Shown here: piece after piece, positions 1 to 13,600 of the stretch | Numbering within the stretch: position 1 is the stretch's first letter | How the letters are laid out: each line of letters starts with the position of its first letter | NCBI RefSeq assembly: GCF_013426205.1 | Contig: NC_089422.1 | Location: 558,001-622,000, forward strand | Source of the DNA: Metarhizium brunneum | Lineage: Eukaryota > Ascomycota > Sordariomycetes > Hypocreales > Clavicipitaceae | DNA: 64,000 bases | Direction: 5' to 3' | Program-made: the position numbers and the translations under genes | The notes under the pieces: model-generated | What the model saw: only the letters and a program-made list of their open reading frames with translations | Databases searched by the model: none | Told to the model about the DNA's origin: nothing

Positions 1-1640
1 GTTCTCGAGACAAGTCTACCCAGCGACCGGCTGTATAGCATTGTTCAACAAGTCGAACCGATTTTAATACTTTCCTCCTCTATGACCACTGAGCTTGCCG
101 CGCAGCTCACCACGCGGCCAGTCATAATTGTCGACGAGGCCAGCACAACCCCCGATGTCACTAGCATATTACCAGAGGTACAGCCATGGAAATCTCTCTA
201 CCTCGTCTTCACTTCTGGCAGTACCGGTACCCCCAAAGGCACAATCATTACCCACTCCAACTTTTGCAGCGCGATTCACCACCAGCGGGCCATATTGGGC
301 TACTCCAGTTCCTCGCGAGTGTACAATTTCACCAAACACTCCTTTGATGTAACTTGGTCTGATTTCATCTTCACCATGACTGCTGGTGGCTGCCTCTGTA
401 TTCCCTTGCAACAAGACGCTATGAGCAACCTCGCTGGCTCAATACTGGCATATAACGCAAACTTCATAAATATCACACCATCAGTTGGTAGCATGATACG
501 GCCATCCGATCTCAAAGGCACATTAAAGCAAGTAGTTTTCGCCGGTGAGGCTTTGCCAAGCCATCAGGCTTTGGAGTGGGCACAACATACCCGCGTCATT
601 AATTTGTACGGCCCGGCCGAATGTACAGTCGGGATTACTTTGGCTGTAATAAGCGATATTGCCAATATAGACTCCTCCTCCGCCACTATCGGCCACGGTA
701 TTGGTTCGTGCAGCTGGATTGTCGACCAGTCCTGCCACGATAGCCTGGTGCCTGTTGGAGCCGTTGGTGAATTGCTAACGGAAGGACCAGTTGTGGGAGC
801 TGGATATTATAGAAATGCTGAGAAAACAGCTGCAGTGTTCATCGAAAACCCAAAATGGCTGTTGGCTGGACCGCCGGGAGGCTCGGGACGCCCGGGCCGA
901 TTATATAAGACCGGTGATCTTGTACGATATGAAGCGAATGGACAACTTGCTTACCTGGGCCGAAAAGACCTGCAAGTTAAGATCAACGGCCAGCGTGTGG
1001 AATTGGGCGATATCGAACATCATGTGCGGGCGCATCTCGCCGAAAGCACGGATGTAGGGGTGGTTGCCGAGCTCGGAACTCCGCGTGACAGCGATAGACC
1101 TCTGCTCACTGCCTTCCTGCAAATATCAACACCAGCTGCTAGACAAGGTAGAGACGGGCTTGAAGGGGAGTTGAGGAGAGTCATCGTTGGACTCAACAAT
1201 CGATTAGCCACTCAAATACCGGCATATATGATCCCTTCCGTCTACATCCCACTGGAGGTCTTTCCAAAGAATGCCAATGGCAAGATGGATAGACGCAAAC
1301 TGAGGGAAATATGTGAAACCTCTTCAATGCAGGAGCTCATGGCCTGGGGCTCGCCTCTTCCCGAGAAGAAAAAGCCAACCACGCGCATGGAATGTCGTCT
1401 ACAAGACCTCTGGTCTTCTGTTCTCGGCCTTGATATCGGCAACATCGGTGTCAACGATAGCTTTTTGCGACTAGGCGGGGATTCTATTGCAGCCATGAGA
1501 TTAGCTGGAGCCGCGCGAGGGCATGGTCTGTCGCTTACTGTCGCCGACATCTTCAACCACTCGGTACTGCACGACATGGCAGGTGTCGTTGGCGAGCTTT
1601 CCGCAACTAGCAGCTTCATCCAGCCTTACGAATTACTGAA
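1..1640 (+). other. NRPS module 1: partial A1 and T1
   Basis: A1 is cut by the window edge just upstream of its A3 core (208-240, FTSGSTGTPKG). The YGPAE motif is at 607-621, YKTGD at 904-918 and the A10 lysine (NGK) at 1282-1284. The carrier serine of T1 (LGGDS) is at 1483-1485. The ten-residue specificity code read by eye against GrsA-PheA is DVSNVALVGK. A1 closely resembles A8 (both share SILAYNANFI and VVFAGEAL) and more loosely A4, so these three may load related residues. Whether a C domain or a starter unit precedes A1 cannot be seen. Confidence 0.93.
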
Positions 1641-4600
1641 CGACCATACTGAGGTGGGAGTTATTAGAAGCCAAGTTGCTGGCGCCTGCGGAGTCAACGC
1701 AGCTGAGATTGAGGACGTCTTTCCCTGTACACCTCTCCAAGAGGGTTTAATCGCCCTGACAGCGAAAAACCCAGGCGACTACGTCTCTCGTCATGTATTC
1801 CAGCTGCAACCCACAGTGGATATTAAACGTCTCAAGAGGGGGTGGGGGGAGGTTGTAGCGATGACACCCATTCTTCGGACACGTATTGTCAACCTTAACC
1901 AACAAGGGCTGGTGCAGGTAGTCCTAAACCAGCCCATAAGATGGGCGCCTAAAGGTGGCGAAATGGATCTTGCGAAATATCAGAAAGAGGATGGGGGGCT
2001 TACCACAGGCCTGGGCACGCCCCTGGCTCGGTTTGCACTATTAGAAGAATCGTACGGTGAGGAGATAAGACGGTTTTTTGTGTGGACGATACACCATGCA
2101 CTTTACGACGGATGGTCTAAGCCGCTTCTTTTGGAGCGGCTTGCTCAAGCTTATGCTGGCGAGGGAACGCTACAGACCTCGCCTCAATTCCAGGGCTTCG
2201 TAAGACACATTTTGGGCATGCGGCAAGACGAGGCGACCAAGTTCTGGCTTACCCAATTTGAGGGTTCTGAGGCGCAGACCTTTCCGAACCTGCCGTCGCC
2301 GCGCTATCAGCCGAGATCTGATAAGATGCTGACGCACGCCATCGGTGAACTACAGTGGCCAAAGATGATGGGCGTGACTGCGTCGACCATGTTGCGAGCT
2401 GCCTGGGCTATCATCACCTCATGTTATACCAATGCTAACGAGGCCGTATTTGGTGTCACGGTGAGTGGTAGGCAGGCAGCCTTGCCAGGCGTAGAGCAGA
2501 TGACAGGCCCAACCATCGCGACGGTGCCTGTCCGGATTGTTCTAGACAAGCGAAAGACTATCCAAGAGCTCCTTCTTCAAATCCAGACACAGGTTGTTGA
2601 CATGACGGCGTTTGAACAGACTGGTCTGCAGCGGATTCGGCGAATCAGCCCCGAGGCTGAGAGAGCCTGTGACTTCCAAACGTTGCTCGTCATCCAGCCA
2701 GCCGCGGACCAGAAAGAAAAGGCCACCCATGATAGTCTTTTCGCGCCCCAAAGTGATAATGATCACTGGTCCCTCGATGACGAAATGGCAGAATTCCGCA
2801 CGTATCCGCTGTCTCTGGAATGCTACCTTGAAGATCAAGGCGTCGTCTTGCTGACCAGATTCGACTCTGCCGTGCTGAATGCCGACCAAGTAGCCATCCT
2901 GGTGAGGCAGCTCGAGCATGTTGTCCGCCAGCTATGTAGCGCCGAATCTGCTGAGGCAAAGCTGGAAGACGTCCTCTTGGTCGGTCAGGAGGACCTCCAG
3001 CAAATGTGGCACTGGAACTCGGTAGTGCCCGATACTGCCGATGGCGTCGTACACGATCTAATCACCATGACGGCGAAGCAGCAGCCAGAGGCACAGGCCG
3101 TGTGCGCGTGGGATGGGGACTGGACGTACCGTGAGCTTGATGGGTTATCGACCCGCCTGGCTCACCACCTCGTCACTCTAGGGGTCGGCCCAGAGGTCAT
3201 CGTCCCGCTGTGTATTGAGAAGTCAAAGTGGATGCCCGTGGCCATGATGGCCGTAATGAAGGCCGGAGGAGCGTCAGTCGCCGTCGACTATGCGCAGCCG
3301 GAGGATCGACTCAGCAGCATCGTGAAGCAGGTAAGTCCAGTTGTGATACTAACGTCGATAGCCAATCAGGATCTCGCCCGCCGCCTGGTCCCGCACCAGC
3401 CTGTCGTGGTGGTGGGCGAGCAGCTGGTGGCAGGAGCAAAGCTACCAACAACACAGACCAAAACACCAACACCGACGACGAAAACACAAACAATTCCATC
3501 ACCGACATCAACCGCCGCGGCAGAAACACCGCTGCCCGTTGTCAATCAATCCAACACGCTCTATGTCGTCTTCACATCTGGCAGTACTGGCGCCCCCAAG
3601 GGCGTCGTCGTCACTCACGCAAACATCACTAGCGCCATTCGACATCAGCGTGAAACCCTAGGATTCACTAGGCAATCACGAGTCTACGATTTTGCATCGT
3701 ACATGTTTGATGTAGTCTGGTGCAATCTTCTTCAGGGCCTCTCTGCCGGAGGCTGCATCTGTATTCCAAGTAACGATGATCGCCGCAACGACCCTCTTGG
3801 CGCCATCACTCGTCTTGGCGCCAACACGGCCATCTTCACGCCGTCCACCATTCGCGGGCTTGGCTTGCAGTCTCTCAAGGGCTTACGCCATGTACACTTC
3901 ATTGGCGAAGCCCTCTCAGCTGACGATGTTGGCGGCTTGCATCCGGATAGCGCCGTGACCAACTTGTACGGCCCTACGGAGTGTACAACATTTAGCACTG
4001 CCCAACAAGTCACCGCCAACAAAGCTTCAAATTCCGACAAACGTCAACGTATAGGTATCGGCCTAGGTCTGGGTCTGCGCACATGGCTGGTACAGCCGTT
4101 TGATCACTCCAAGCTTGTCCCTTTGGGGTGTGTCGGCGAGCTTCTGCTGGAAGGCCCTCTCGTGGCGGCCGGCTACCTTGGGGAGGAGGAAAAGACCGCG
4201 GCCGCCTTTATCAACGACCCAGCCTGGCTCTTGGACGGAACTCCCAATCACCCTGGCCGCAACGGACGCCTGTACAAGACTGGAGATCTTGCACGATATG
4301 ATGCAGATGGAACCTTAACTTTCCTCGGGAGGAAGGACTCGCAGGTCAAGATAAATGGTCAGCGTGTGGAACTGGGCGACGTTGAGCACCACATCCAGTC
4401 CAGCATCGCACACAGACAGGACGTGAATGTTGTTGCAGAGGTTATGAAGCCCAGAGACACCAGCAATTCGATCCTTGTAGCCTTCATCCAAGTTGACATC
4501 GCGTCTGAGCCCAGAGATGAAGAAACTATGCAGAATGAACTCGCAAAGATTACAGCTGGACTTGCCGACAGACTTCTGGCACGGGTGCCGGCTTACATGG

Positions 4601-7600
4601 TCCCATCGGCTTACATTCCAATCAACGAAATCCCCGTCACGCCAACTGGTAAGATTGATCGTCGCAGGCTCCGCGCCATGGGCCAACAGTGGACTCTCGA
4701 GAGCCTCGTGAGAACCAACTTGCCCTTGTCTTCCGAGCGACCACAGCCCTCTACCGTTACCGAGAAGCGCTTGCAGAGTCTCTGGGCGGCTGTTCTGGGC
4801 CTAAAAGCCGATAGTATTGCTGCAGACGATAGTTTCTTGCGCATAGGAGGTGATTCTATTGCGGCTATGAGGCTTGTGGCGGCAGCTCGTGAGCAGAATC
4901 TTACCCTCTCGGTGGCCGATGTGTTCCAGCACCCGCTGCTGAGCAACTTGGCTACCGTAGTTGGCGAAGAAGCTGTCGGTACTAGCGGCAAAAACGCCCA
5001 TCAAAATGAGCCGTTTACTCTTTTGAACTCAGGAGAGGACCTCGAATCTCTCAAGAAGCAAATCGCAGCTAAGTGCAATGTCGAGGCGAGGCAAGTTGCC
5101 GATGCGTTTCCCTGTACACCACTTCAGGAGGGCTTGCTTGCTTTGACTGCTAAGCGACCTGGCGATTATGTTGCGCGATTTATCTACCCACTGCTGCCCA
5201 GTGTAAGCCCTGAACAGTTTTTTAAAGCCTGGGAGGCTGTTGTTTCCGCAACGCCCATCCTACGGACTCGAATTACTGATCTCGGTGAGCGTGGCTTAGT
5301 TCAGGTCATTGTCGACGGACCTATTGGTTGGTCTCGGAAGGACGAATTAATGAGCCTCAAAGATTACGAAATGGTTGACAGGCAGCTCACCACCGGCCTG
5401 GGCACACCTATGACACGATTCGCTGTGCTTCAAGACCCAGTTGATGGCAATCGGTTCTTTGTTTGGACCATTCACCATGCTCTCTACGACGGCTGGTCGA
5501 TTTCTTTAATGCTGAATAGGCTTGAAGCCGCGTATTCTTTGAATGAAGGCAGCGTCCTCCCTTTCTCGCCTCCCCTTCAAACCTTTGTCAACTATATCAT
5601 GGATATTGATCAGAGTATCGTCGGCACGTACTGGGGCGAGCAATTTCAGGGTTCTGAAGCTCAGACTTTCCCGTCACTTCCGTCTGTCACGTACCAGCCA
5701 ATGTCAAACGCCTTCATCAAGCATCGTATCCAGGACTTAAAATGGCCAAAGTCTGATGTAACGCCCTCCATGGTGATACGGGCAGCATGGTCACTTTTGG
5801 CTACAAAGTATACCGATAGCTCTGATACTGTTTTCGGTGTGACTGTTTCTGGACGACAGGCTAGAGTGCTGGACGTTGAGCGAATTATTGGACCGACAAT
5901 TGCTACAGTTCCTGTGAGAGTCGCTTTTGAGTGGACAGAGATGACTGTAGAGCGACTCTTACGTCAAGTTCAGGCCCAAGCAGTGCAGATGACGGAGTTT
6001 GAGCAGACGGGACTGCAACGCATCCGCCGCGTAAGTGCGGAAGCTGAAAGAGCGTGTGGATTCCAGACTTTGCTCGTTGTGCATCCCGTTGAGGATGAGG
6101 AAGAGAAGAATACGAGTAGCCGCTGGTTTATTAGCAGACGGGATGAAAACGGAGAGGACGACACTAATGTGACTGAGTACGACACCCACGCTCTGACAAT
6201 CGAGTGTAGTTTGGAACGGCAGGGGCTGAGACTGCGTATCGCGTACGACGCCAACATCCTGGACGCTCAACATATCAAGAGACTGGCTACCCAACTTGAA
6301 CATATTATTCGACAATTGTGCATCCCGGAAAATGCTAGCAAGAGTCTATCCAGCATAGACATGGTGAGTGCCCAAGACATGCGTGATATTTGGGAATGGA
6401 ACGACACCTGCCCTGAAGCTCTTGACTCTTGCCTTCACGATATGATTTCGAAGACAGCTCAGATTCTCCCGGATGCGTTAGCCGTGAACGCCTGGGATGG
6501 TGATTTCACCTATCGCGAGCTTAACGATTTATCTACCCGTCTGGCCTATTATCTCGTTTGCATTGGTGTCGGCCCCGAGACTATTATTCCCCTTTACTTT
6601 GAAAAGTCTAAGTGGACCCCAATTGCAATGCTGGCTGTTATGAAAGCCGGCGGCGCATCGGTTTTGATGGACTCGCGCCAACCGCAGGATCGTCTTCGAG
6701 CCATCATCGACCAGGTCAAGCCTGTTGTGGTGGTATCCTCTTCGAGCAACGCGGAGCTGGCAAGCAAACTCACGAACACACCGATTATTATTGTGAGCAG
6801 CAAACATTTAGAGCGAATTTGCGGCGAAAAACTTCTTGAACGACTTCCCCAGGTCCAGCCGTGGAATAAAGCGTACTTGATTTTCACGTCGGGCAGTACC
6901 GGTATACCCAAGGGTGCTATACTGACCCACGCCAATGTGTGCAGCGCCGTACGTTATCAGCAGCTTGCCCAGGGATACACCCCTGATGCCCGAGTCTACG
7001 ATTTTACCTCGTACGCTTTTGATACAGCATGGAATAACTTCATGCACACCTTTACCATTGGTGCTTGCTTGTGCATCCCATCCGAAAGTGAACGTAGAGA
7101 CGACCTGGCAGGATCCATCGAGCGATTCAAGCCTACAATCCTCGACATCACACCATCTGCCGCGACGACCTTACAGCACAGCACCATTCAGTCTCTGCGC
7201 ACGTTGATTCTAGGTGGTGAGAGGCTATCTGCAGAGTATTCCGAAAGATGGAGAGCGCTTGTTGACTTGAAGCTATGCTACGGGCCGTGTGAGTGCACAC
7301 CCACGGCAACGGTTGCCACTATTGATTGCAGTATTCACGGCGAACCGACGATTGGACGTGGGATTGGCATGGTTTGTTGGATTGCCGATGCAAAGAATCA
7401 TAATATACTTGTTCCAATCGGCGCAACTGGTGAGCTTGTCCTAGAAGGCCCTCTCGTCGGCAATGGCTATCTAGGCGACGAAGCAAAGACCAGTGCAGTC
7501 TTCATTCATAACCCTCCATGGCTACTGCGCGGCAGAGCTGGAAAGCTTGGACGTCATGGCCGCCTTTACAAAACTGGTGACCTCGTGAGATACAACTCGG

Positions 7601-10600
7601 ATGGTACTCTTTCATTTATCGGCCGAAAAGATGCTCAGGTCAAGATAAACGGTCAGCGACTCGAGCTCGGTGAAGTCGAGAATCACATGGCTCGTCATCC
7701 ACTTACGCGCCAGTCTGCGTCCTTATATCCTTACTCCGGCCCTTGCGCCAAGAAGTTGGTAGGAGTCTTTAGTTTGGAGATCATTCATAGGGCTGATAAT
7801 TCCCCCCCTATCGAACTTGTTGGCGCAGATGGTGCCACTGCTGTTCAGGACCACATTCACGCGTTACAGGGTCTGTTAGGTGAGGCCTTGCCCTCGTACA
7901 TGATCCCATCTATTTGGGTGGCTCTTAAAGACATCCCTTTGAATCCTTCAGGAAAGCTTAATCGGCGTGCTGTTGAGGACTGGCTGCTCCGTATGGACTC
8001 GGAAACGTTTGCCAGAATCAACAATACGGGCCTCTCACCTGCAGCCCGTAAGCCTAAGACAGACTCTGAGCGTATCCTGTGTGACGCTTGCAGCGTTATT
8101 CTGAATACCCCCCTTTCCGAGATAAACCTCCAACGCTCCTTTGTTGCCAATGGCGGCGACTCCATCTCGGCCATGCGTCTCTCGTCCTATTGTCGCGTCG
8201 CCGGCCTTATCTTCTCAGTAAGCGTGCTGCTAAAAAGCAAATCGCTTGCCGATGTGGCCCAGCTATCTACAATTGCCACGGATGCTACAGTCAATCGCAG
8301 GAAGGAATATAGAGAGGACTTTGACAAGGCCTTTACGCTGTCGCCTATTCAGAAATGGTTTTTTGCCCAAACACCTTCTGAAGATGTCACCAAGGAGGAC
8401 TACTATTGCAATCAGGGCTTCTACGTGAAGGTTCTTCGACCCGTCTTGACGAAACAGGCCTCTCTGGCCATTGATATGATTGTCAAACGGCACTCTATGC
8501 TTCGCGCTCGGTTCGAACGTTCCAAAAGCGGTTGGATGCAGCGTGTTCTTAAACCAATTGATGCTGTTTATCATATTGGCTCTTCAGATGCCCAGTCTAT
8601 ACATGAAATCAAGGCAATCACGGCCAAAAGCCACAAAAGCCTAGATATTGAACGTGGTCTAGTTTTCGCAGCAGACCTATACAATTTACCATCTGGAGAT
8701 CAATATCTAACGCTTATCGCACACCACTTGGTCGTTGATCTTGTTTCGTGGCGTATCATACTAGATGACCTTGAGGCCTTGCTTACTGGGAAGAAAATCT
8801 TGGATTGTTTTCCCTTCCAGGTCTGGAGCGAGTTGCAAACCAGCGAGGCTCGGTCCTCTAAATTCGCGCCAGATAGAGTCCTCTCTACTAAAAACGTGCA
8901 AAATAACCACACATTCTGGAACTTCACCGAGCATATCTCCAATACTGCCACAGACCACATTGAAAAGAAGCTGGAAGTAGATAAGGCTACGACAGCCCTG
9001 CTACTAAAGGACGCCAATACTGCATTTAATACTGAGCCTATTGACTTGATTCTTTCCTCTATTTGGGACGCCTTTTTTTATGTATTCCCTGAACGAGAGG
9101 GCCTTACTATTTTCAACGAAGGCCATGGCCGCGAACCTTGGACAACGGATGTTGACTTGTCCCGCACTGTTGGCTGGTTCACGACAATGAGTCCTATCCA
9201 CCTTTCTCGCAGCGATGGAGATAATCGTGCTAATATCACAAGGCTAGTCAAGGATGCACGGAGGCGGCTACCCGCTAACGGATGGGCCTACTGGGTATCA
9301 AGACACCTAAACGACCAAGGCATAGCGGCCTTTGAGTCTCATGCTTCAACAATGGAACTGCAATTTAACTATCACGGCCAGTTTCAGCAGCTAGAGCGTT
9401 CTGACTCTCTCTTCGAAGTGGTCAACTTTGACGATAGCGTATCGCAAGTTGGGCCGTTGCTACCAACATCAGTTTTATTCGATATTAACGTTGCCATTGA
9501 AGCTGGGATAACCAAGTTCTCTTTCTCCTGGAACCGACACCTCGCTCACCAAGACTTAATTCAGGCGTGGATAGAACAGATTAATACCTCGCTGCAAGCG
9601 ATCTGCTTTGAGCTCTCCAACAGGCGTCCCGAGCGCACTCTTTGCGATTATGAATTTCTCAACCTTGACTACAGAGGACTTGACGAGCTACATGGTAACG
9701 TTTTAAGCCGTATTGAGGCTCTTAATGACACGCAAGTCGAAAATATCTACCCATCTTCTCCCATGGTGGATGGAATTCTTCTCAGTCAAATGAAAGGGAC
9801 AGGCTCATACGAAACTTCCCAAACCTGGGAAATACGACCTCGCGAATCTCACGTAATTAATGTCGGCGCTTTAGCTGATGCATGGCAAGCCGTCGTCGCT
9901 CGACACCCCTCTTTACGAACCGTCTTTATTCATAGTATGGATGCATCTGCTGCGTTCAACTCTGTTGTGCTCAAGTCCTGCCGTGGGGATGTTGTTCTTG
10001 TCGAAAGCAACAGCCTCGAATCAGCACTTGAAATATTTAAGGAACTTCCGAGCATTGACTACACACAGGATAAGCCGGCCCATAGATTGGTGCTGTGCAC
10101 TATATCAGGGGATAATCGTGTCATTTGCAAGATTGAAATGAGCCACGCCATTTCCGACGGCGCTTCAACAGCTATCACGATGCAGGACTGGGCCAAAGCC
10201 TACTCAGGCGAACTAAATGTTGAGGAGCTCAGGAGCATTAGCCACGGGTTTTCTCAGACCCTTACGTCCGTGTCCAAGACTGACAGGATGGCTTACTGGA
10301 CGAAGAAACTATGTGCTATGGAGCCTTGCCACTTCCCAAGACTGGCCGAAGCCATGCCGGCGGATGATAAGCATGCTACCGGAGTGGCTACCTTGGAACT
10401 TGGTGATGAAACTTTCCACCACATTCAGCGATTCTGCGAAGCTCAGTCAATCACACCTGCCAGCTTGTTTCAGAGCGCCTGGGCTCTTACCTTATCTGCC
10501 TACACAGGTTCTGACTCAGTCTGCTTTGGATATCTTTCGTCTGGCCGAGATTTTCCTGTTAAGGGTATTATGGAGTCTATCGGTGCGTTTGCTAACGTCA

Positions 10601-13600
10601 TGATATGTCGTACCGATATATCTCGAGAATGGAGTGGGCAGGACTTGATCAGTCATGTCCACAATCAAGTCTTGGATGACCTTGGCTTCCAGCATTGCTC
10701 TATTGCTGATATCCAGCACGAGCTAGGCCTACCATTCGGCCAGAATCTCTTTAATTCTATTATATCCTTCCAAAGGGATAATGATAGCTTATCTGAAGGC
10801 ATGGTGACGGAAGATCTGGTGTTTGCCGATCTTGAATGGGAAGATCCGACCGAATATGACATCACAATCAGCATCAGACACACTGACACTTTGGTCTACT
10901 TCACAGTTGATCACCGACTATCTTGCGTATCCAATGATCAGGCGCGGAGTGTTGTTTCACTTCTAGAAAAGGTGGTCAAATTCCTCGTTGGCGATGGCAG
11001 AGCCAGCTCCGCAGCTGTCAACAAACCACAAAATCAACTGTCTGCAATGGAGAACATCAGTGAGAGAGATTTGCAAGACATTTGGAGGTGGAACAAAACA
11101 GTACCTGAAGCGGTTCATGGACTGGTACATGATATTATTGCGAATGTGGCCCAGGAAAACCCTTATGCCTCCGCTATCTGTGCCTGGGATGGTGATTTAA
11201 GCTATACCGAGTTGAATGGTATTGCTACGAAACTCGCGCACCATTTGGTTACTCTGGGCATTGGGCCAGATGTTATTGTACCTCTATATTTTGAGAAATC
11301 AAAATGGATGCCTGTCGCGATGCTTGCTGTTATGAAAGCAGGCGGTGCGTCCGTAGCTCTAGATAGAACTCTTCCAGAGGAACGTCTACGCAGCATTATT
11401 CAGCAGGTCAATCCTGTAGTCATTCTGACATCAGCGGCAAATGAGGAGATGGCAAAGCGTCTTGCAGACTGTGTCACGGTGCCTGTGAGCGATGCTCATC
11501 TTGCGAAGTTAAGCACGTCCTCCACTTCCCTACCGGATGTCAAGCCGATCAATAGGTTGTATATCGTCTTCACATCTGGCAGCACTGGAGTTCCCAAGGG
11601 CGTGGTAATCACCCATTCTAATTTTCGTAGCGCTGTTCGCTACCAACAACAAGCTTTAGGTTTTAAGAGCACATCGCGCGTGTACGATTTCGTCAAGTAT
11701 GCCTTCGATGTCACTTGGTCTAACTTTTTGCACACTATGACATCCGGCGCCTGCTTGTGCATCCCTTCGGAAGACGAGACTTCTAATAATATCACTGGCT
11801 CCTTGATATCATATAGAGCAAATTTTGCCGATTTAACACCATCCGTCGCAAGCACTCTGCGCCCAGCCGATCTCACCACTCTGGATCACTTGCTTTTTAG
11901 TGGTGAGGCATTGACAACCCATCTTGCTGCACAGTGGGCTGAACAGGCGACTGTCTTAAACACCTATGGTCCTGCAGAGTGCAGTGTTAAGGCAACCTTC
12001 GCTATGGTGGGCAAAGCTGATGCGTCTGCTGCTAGCATAGGCTCAGGATTTGGCATGTGCACCTGGGTTGTGCATCCCACTAACCATAACATGCTGGTGC
12101 CAATTGGCGTCGTTGGTGAGCTTCTACTTGAAGGGCCTCTTGTCGGCGCAGGGTACCTGGATGATGCTGCGAAAACCCAAGACGCCTTTATCGAAAACCC
12201 GGCTTGGCTCGTTGACGGAGCGCGGGGGCGCAGAGGGCGGCTATATAAGACAGGGGACTTGGTACGATATAATATTGACGGAAGCATGACCTTTATAGGC
12301 CGCAAGGATGCTCAGGTTAAAATTAATGGCCAGCGATTAGAACTTGGCGATGTTGAGCACCACGTCTGCAGTAATATCGCCTACCACGCGCCGGTCCGGG
12401 TCTTTGCTGAAGTTATCAAGCCCCAGCAAAGCGACAAATCCATACTCATGGCATTCATTCATGTCGAGGACGGGCCAGCAATGACTACTCCGCAACGCGC
12501 CAAGCAGACTGGCAAGGTTACAGCTGGCCTGAACGAGAGACTCTCTACACAAATTCCTAGTTATATGATACCATCCGCTTACCTACTACTGGATGAGGCT
12601 CCCATGACGGCAACCGGCAAGACTGACCGTCGACGACTGCGCGAAATTGGCCAGCAGTTGACATTCGAAGAAATCATGGCGCTCAACTATAAAAGCGGAG
12701 AGTATAAACGTCCCAGCAGTACCATGGAGAGACGTTTGCAAAGCCTATGGGCATCCGTTCTTGGTGTTAGGGAGGACTCCATCAGCGCGGATGATAGCTT
12801 TCTTCGGATTGGAGGTGATTCTATCGGAGCTATGAAGTTAGTTGGTATCGCTCGGGAGGAGGGACTTGCACTTACCGTCACCAATATCTTCAAGCAGCCT
12901 AAGCTATGCGATTTGGCAAAGGTTGTCAGGCAGGTCTCTCGTGCTGACTGCGAGATCATCCAGCCATTCTCGCTGTTAAAATTCGGTACTGATTCTGAGG
13001 CGGCTCGGGATCAAGTTGCCAAATTGTGCCAGATTGACATCAGCCAAATCGAAGACATCTTTCCCTGCACCCCACTACAAGAAGGCCTCCTTGCATTGAC
13101 AGCTAAGAGAGCTGGCGATTACGTTGCTCAGTATGTGTTGCCTCTACAAAAGACGACCGATGTCACTCGTTTCAAAAGAGCTTGGGAAGCTGTGCTGCAG
13201 ATGACTCCTATTCTGCGCACCCGAATCGTTGACCTCCTGGGCCAAGGCCTAGTACAGGTTGTGCTTAAGGAAAATGCGAGTTGGTCCGAGTGCTCAAGCG
13301 TGAGCGAGTATCAGCAAGCAGACCAGAAACTCGTCATGGGCATGGGTAAGCGTCTTGTTCGATACGCTGTCACCGATGCACCTGATTGCCAGCAGCGTTT
13401 CGTCTTTGTATGGACCGTACATCACGCGCTCTACGATGGATGGTCCATGCCACGTATCATGGAGAGGTTAGAGCAGGCTTACAAGGGGGACGTGGTTCTC
13501 CGGCAGGCTCCTCCTTTCCAGCGCTTTGTTAAACACATTATTAATATCGACGAGGAGCGTGCCAAGCAGTTCTGGCAAGCGCAGTTTGAAGAATCGGAGG

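Noticed and set aside
8320..9650. E domains mistaken for extra condensation domains
   Set aside because: HHxxxDxxSW, NEGHGREPW and DLSRTVGWFT are epimerization signatures, and each is followed by its own C domain.
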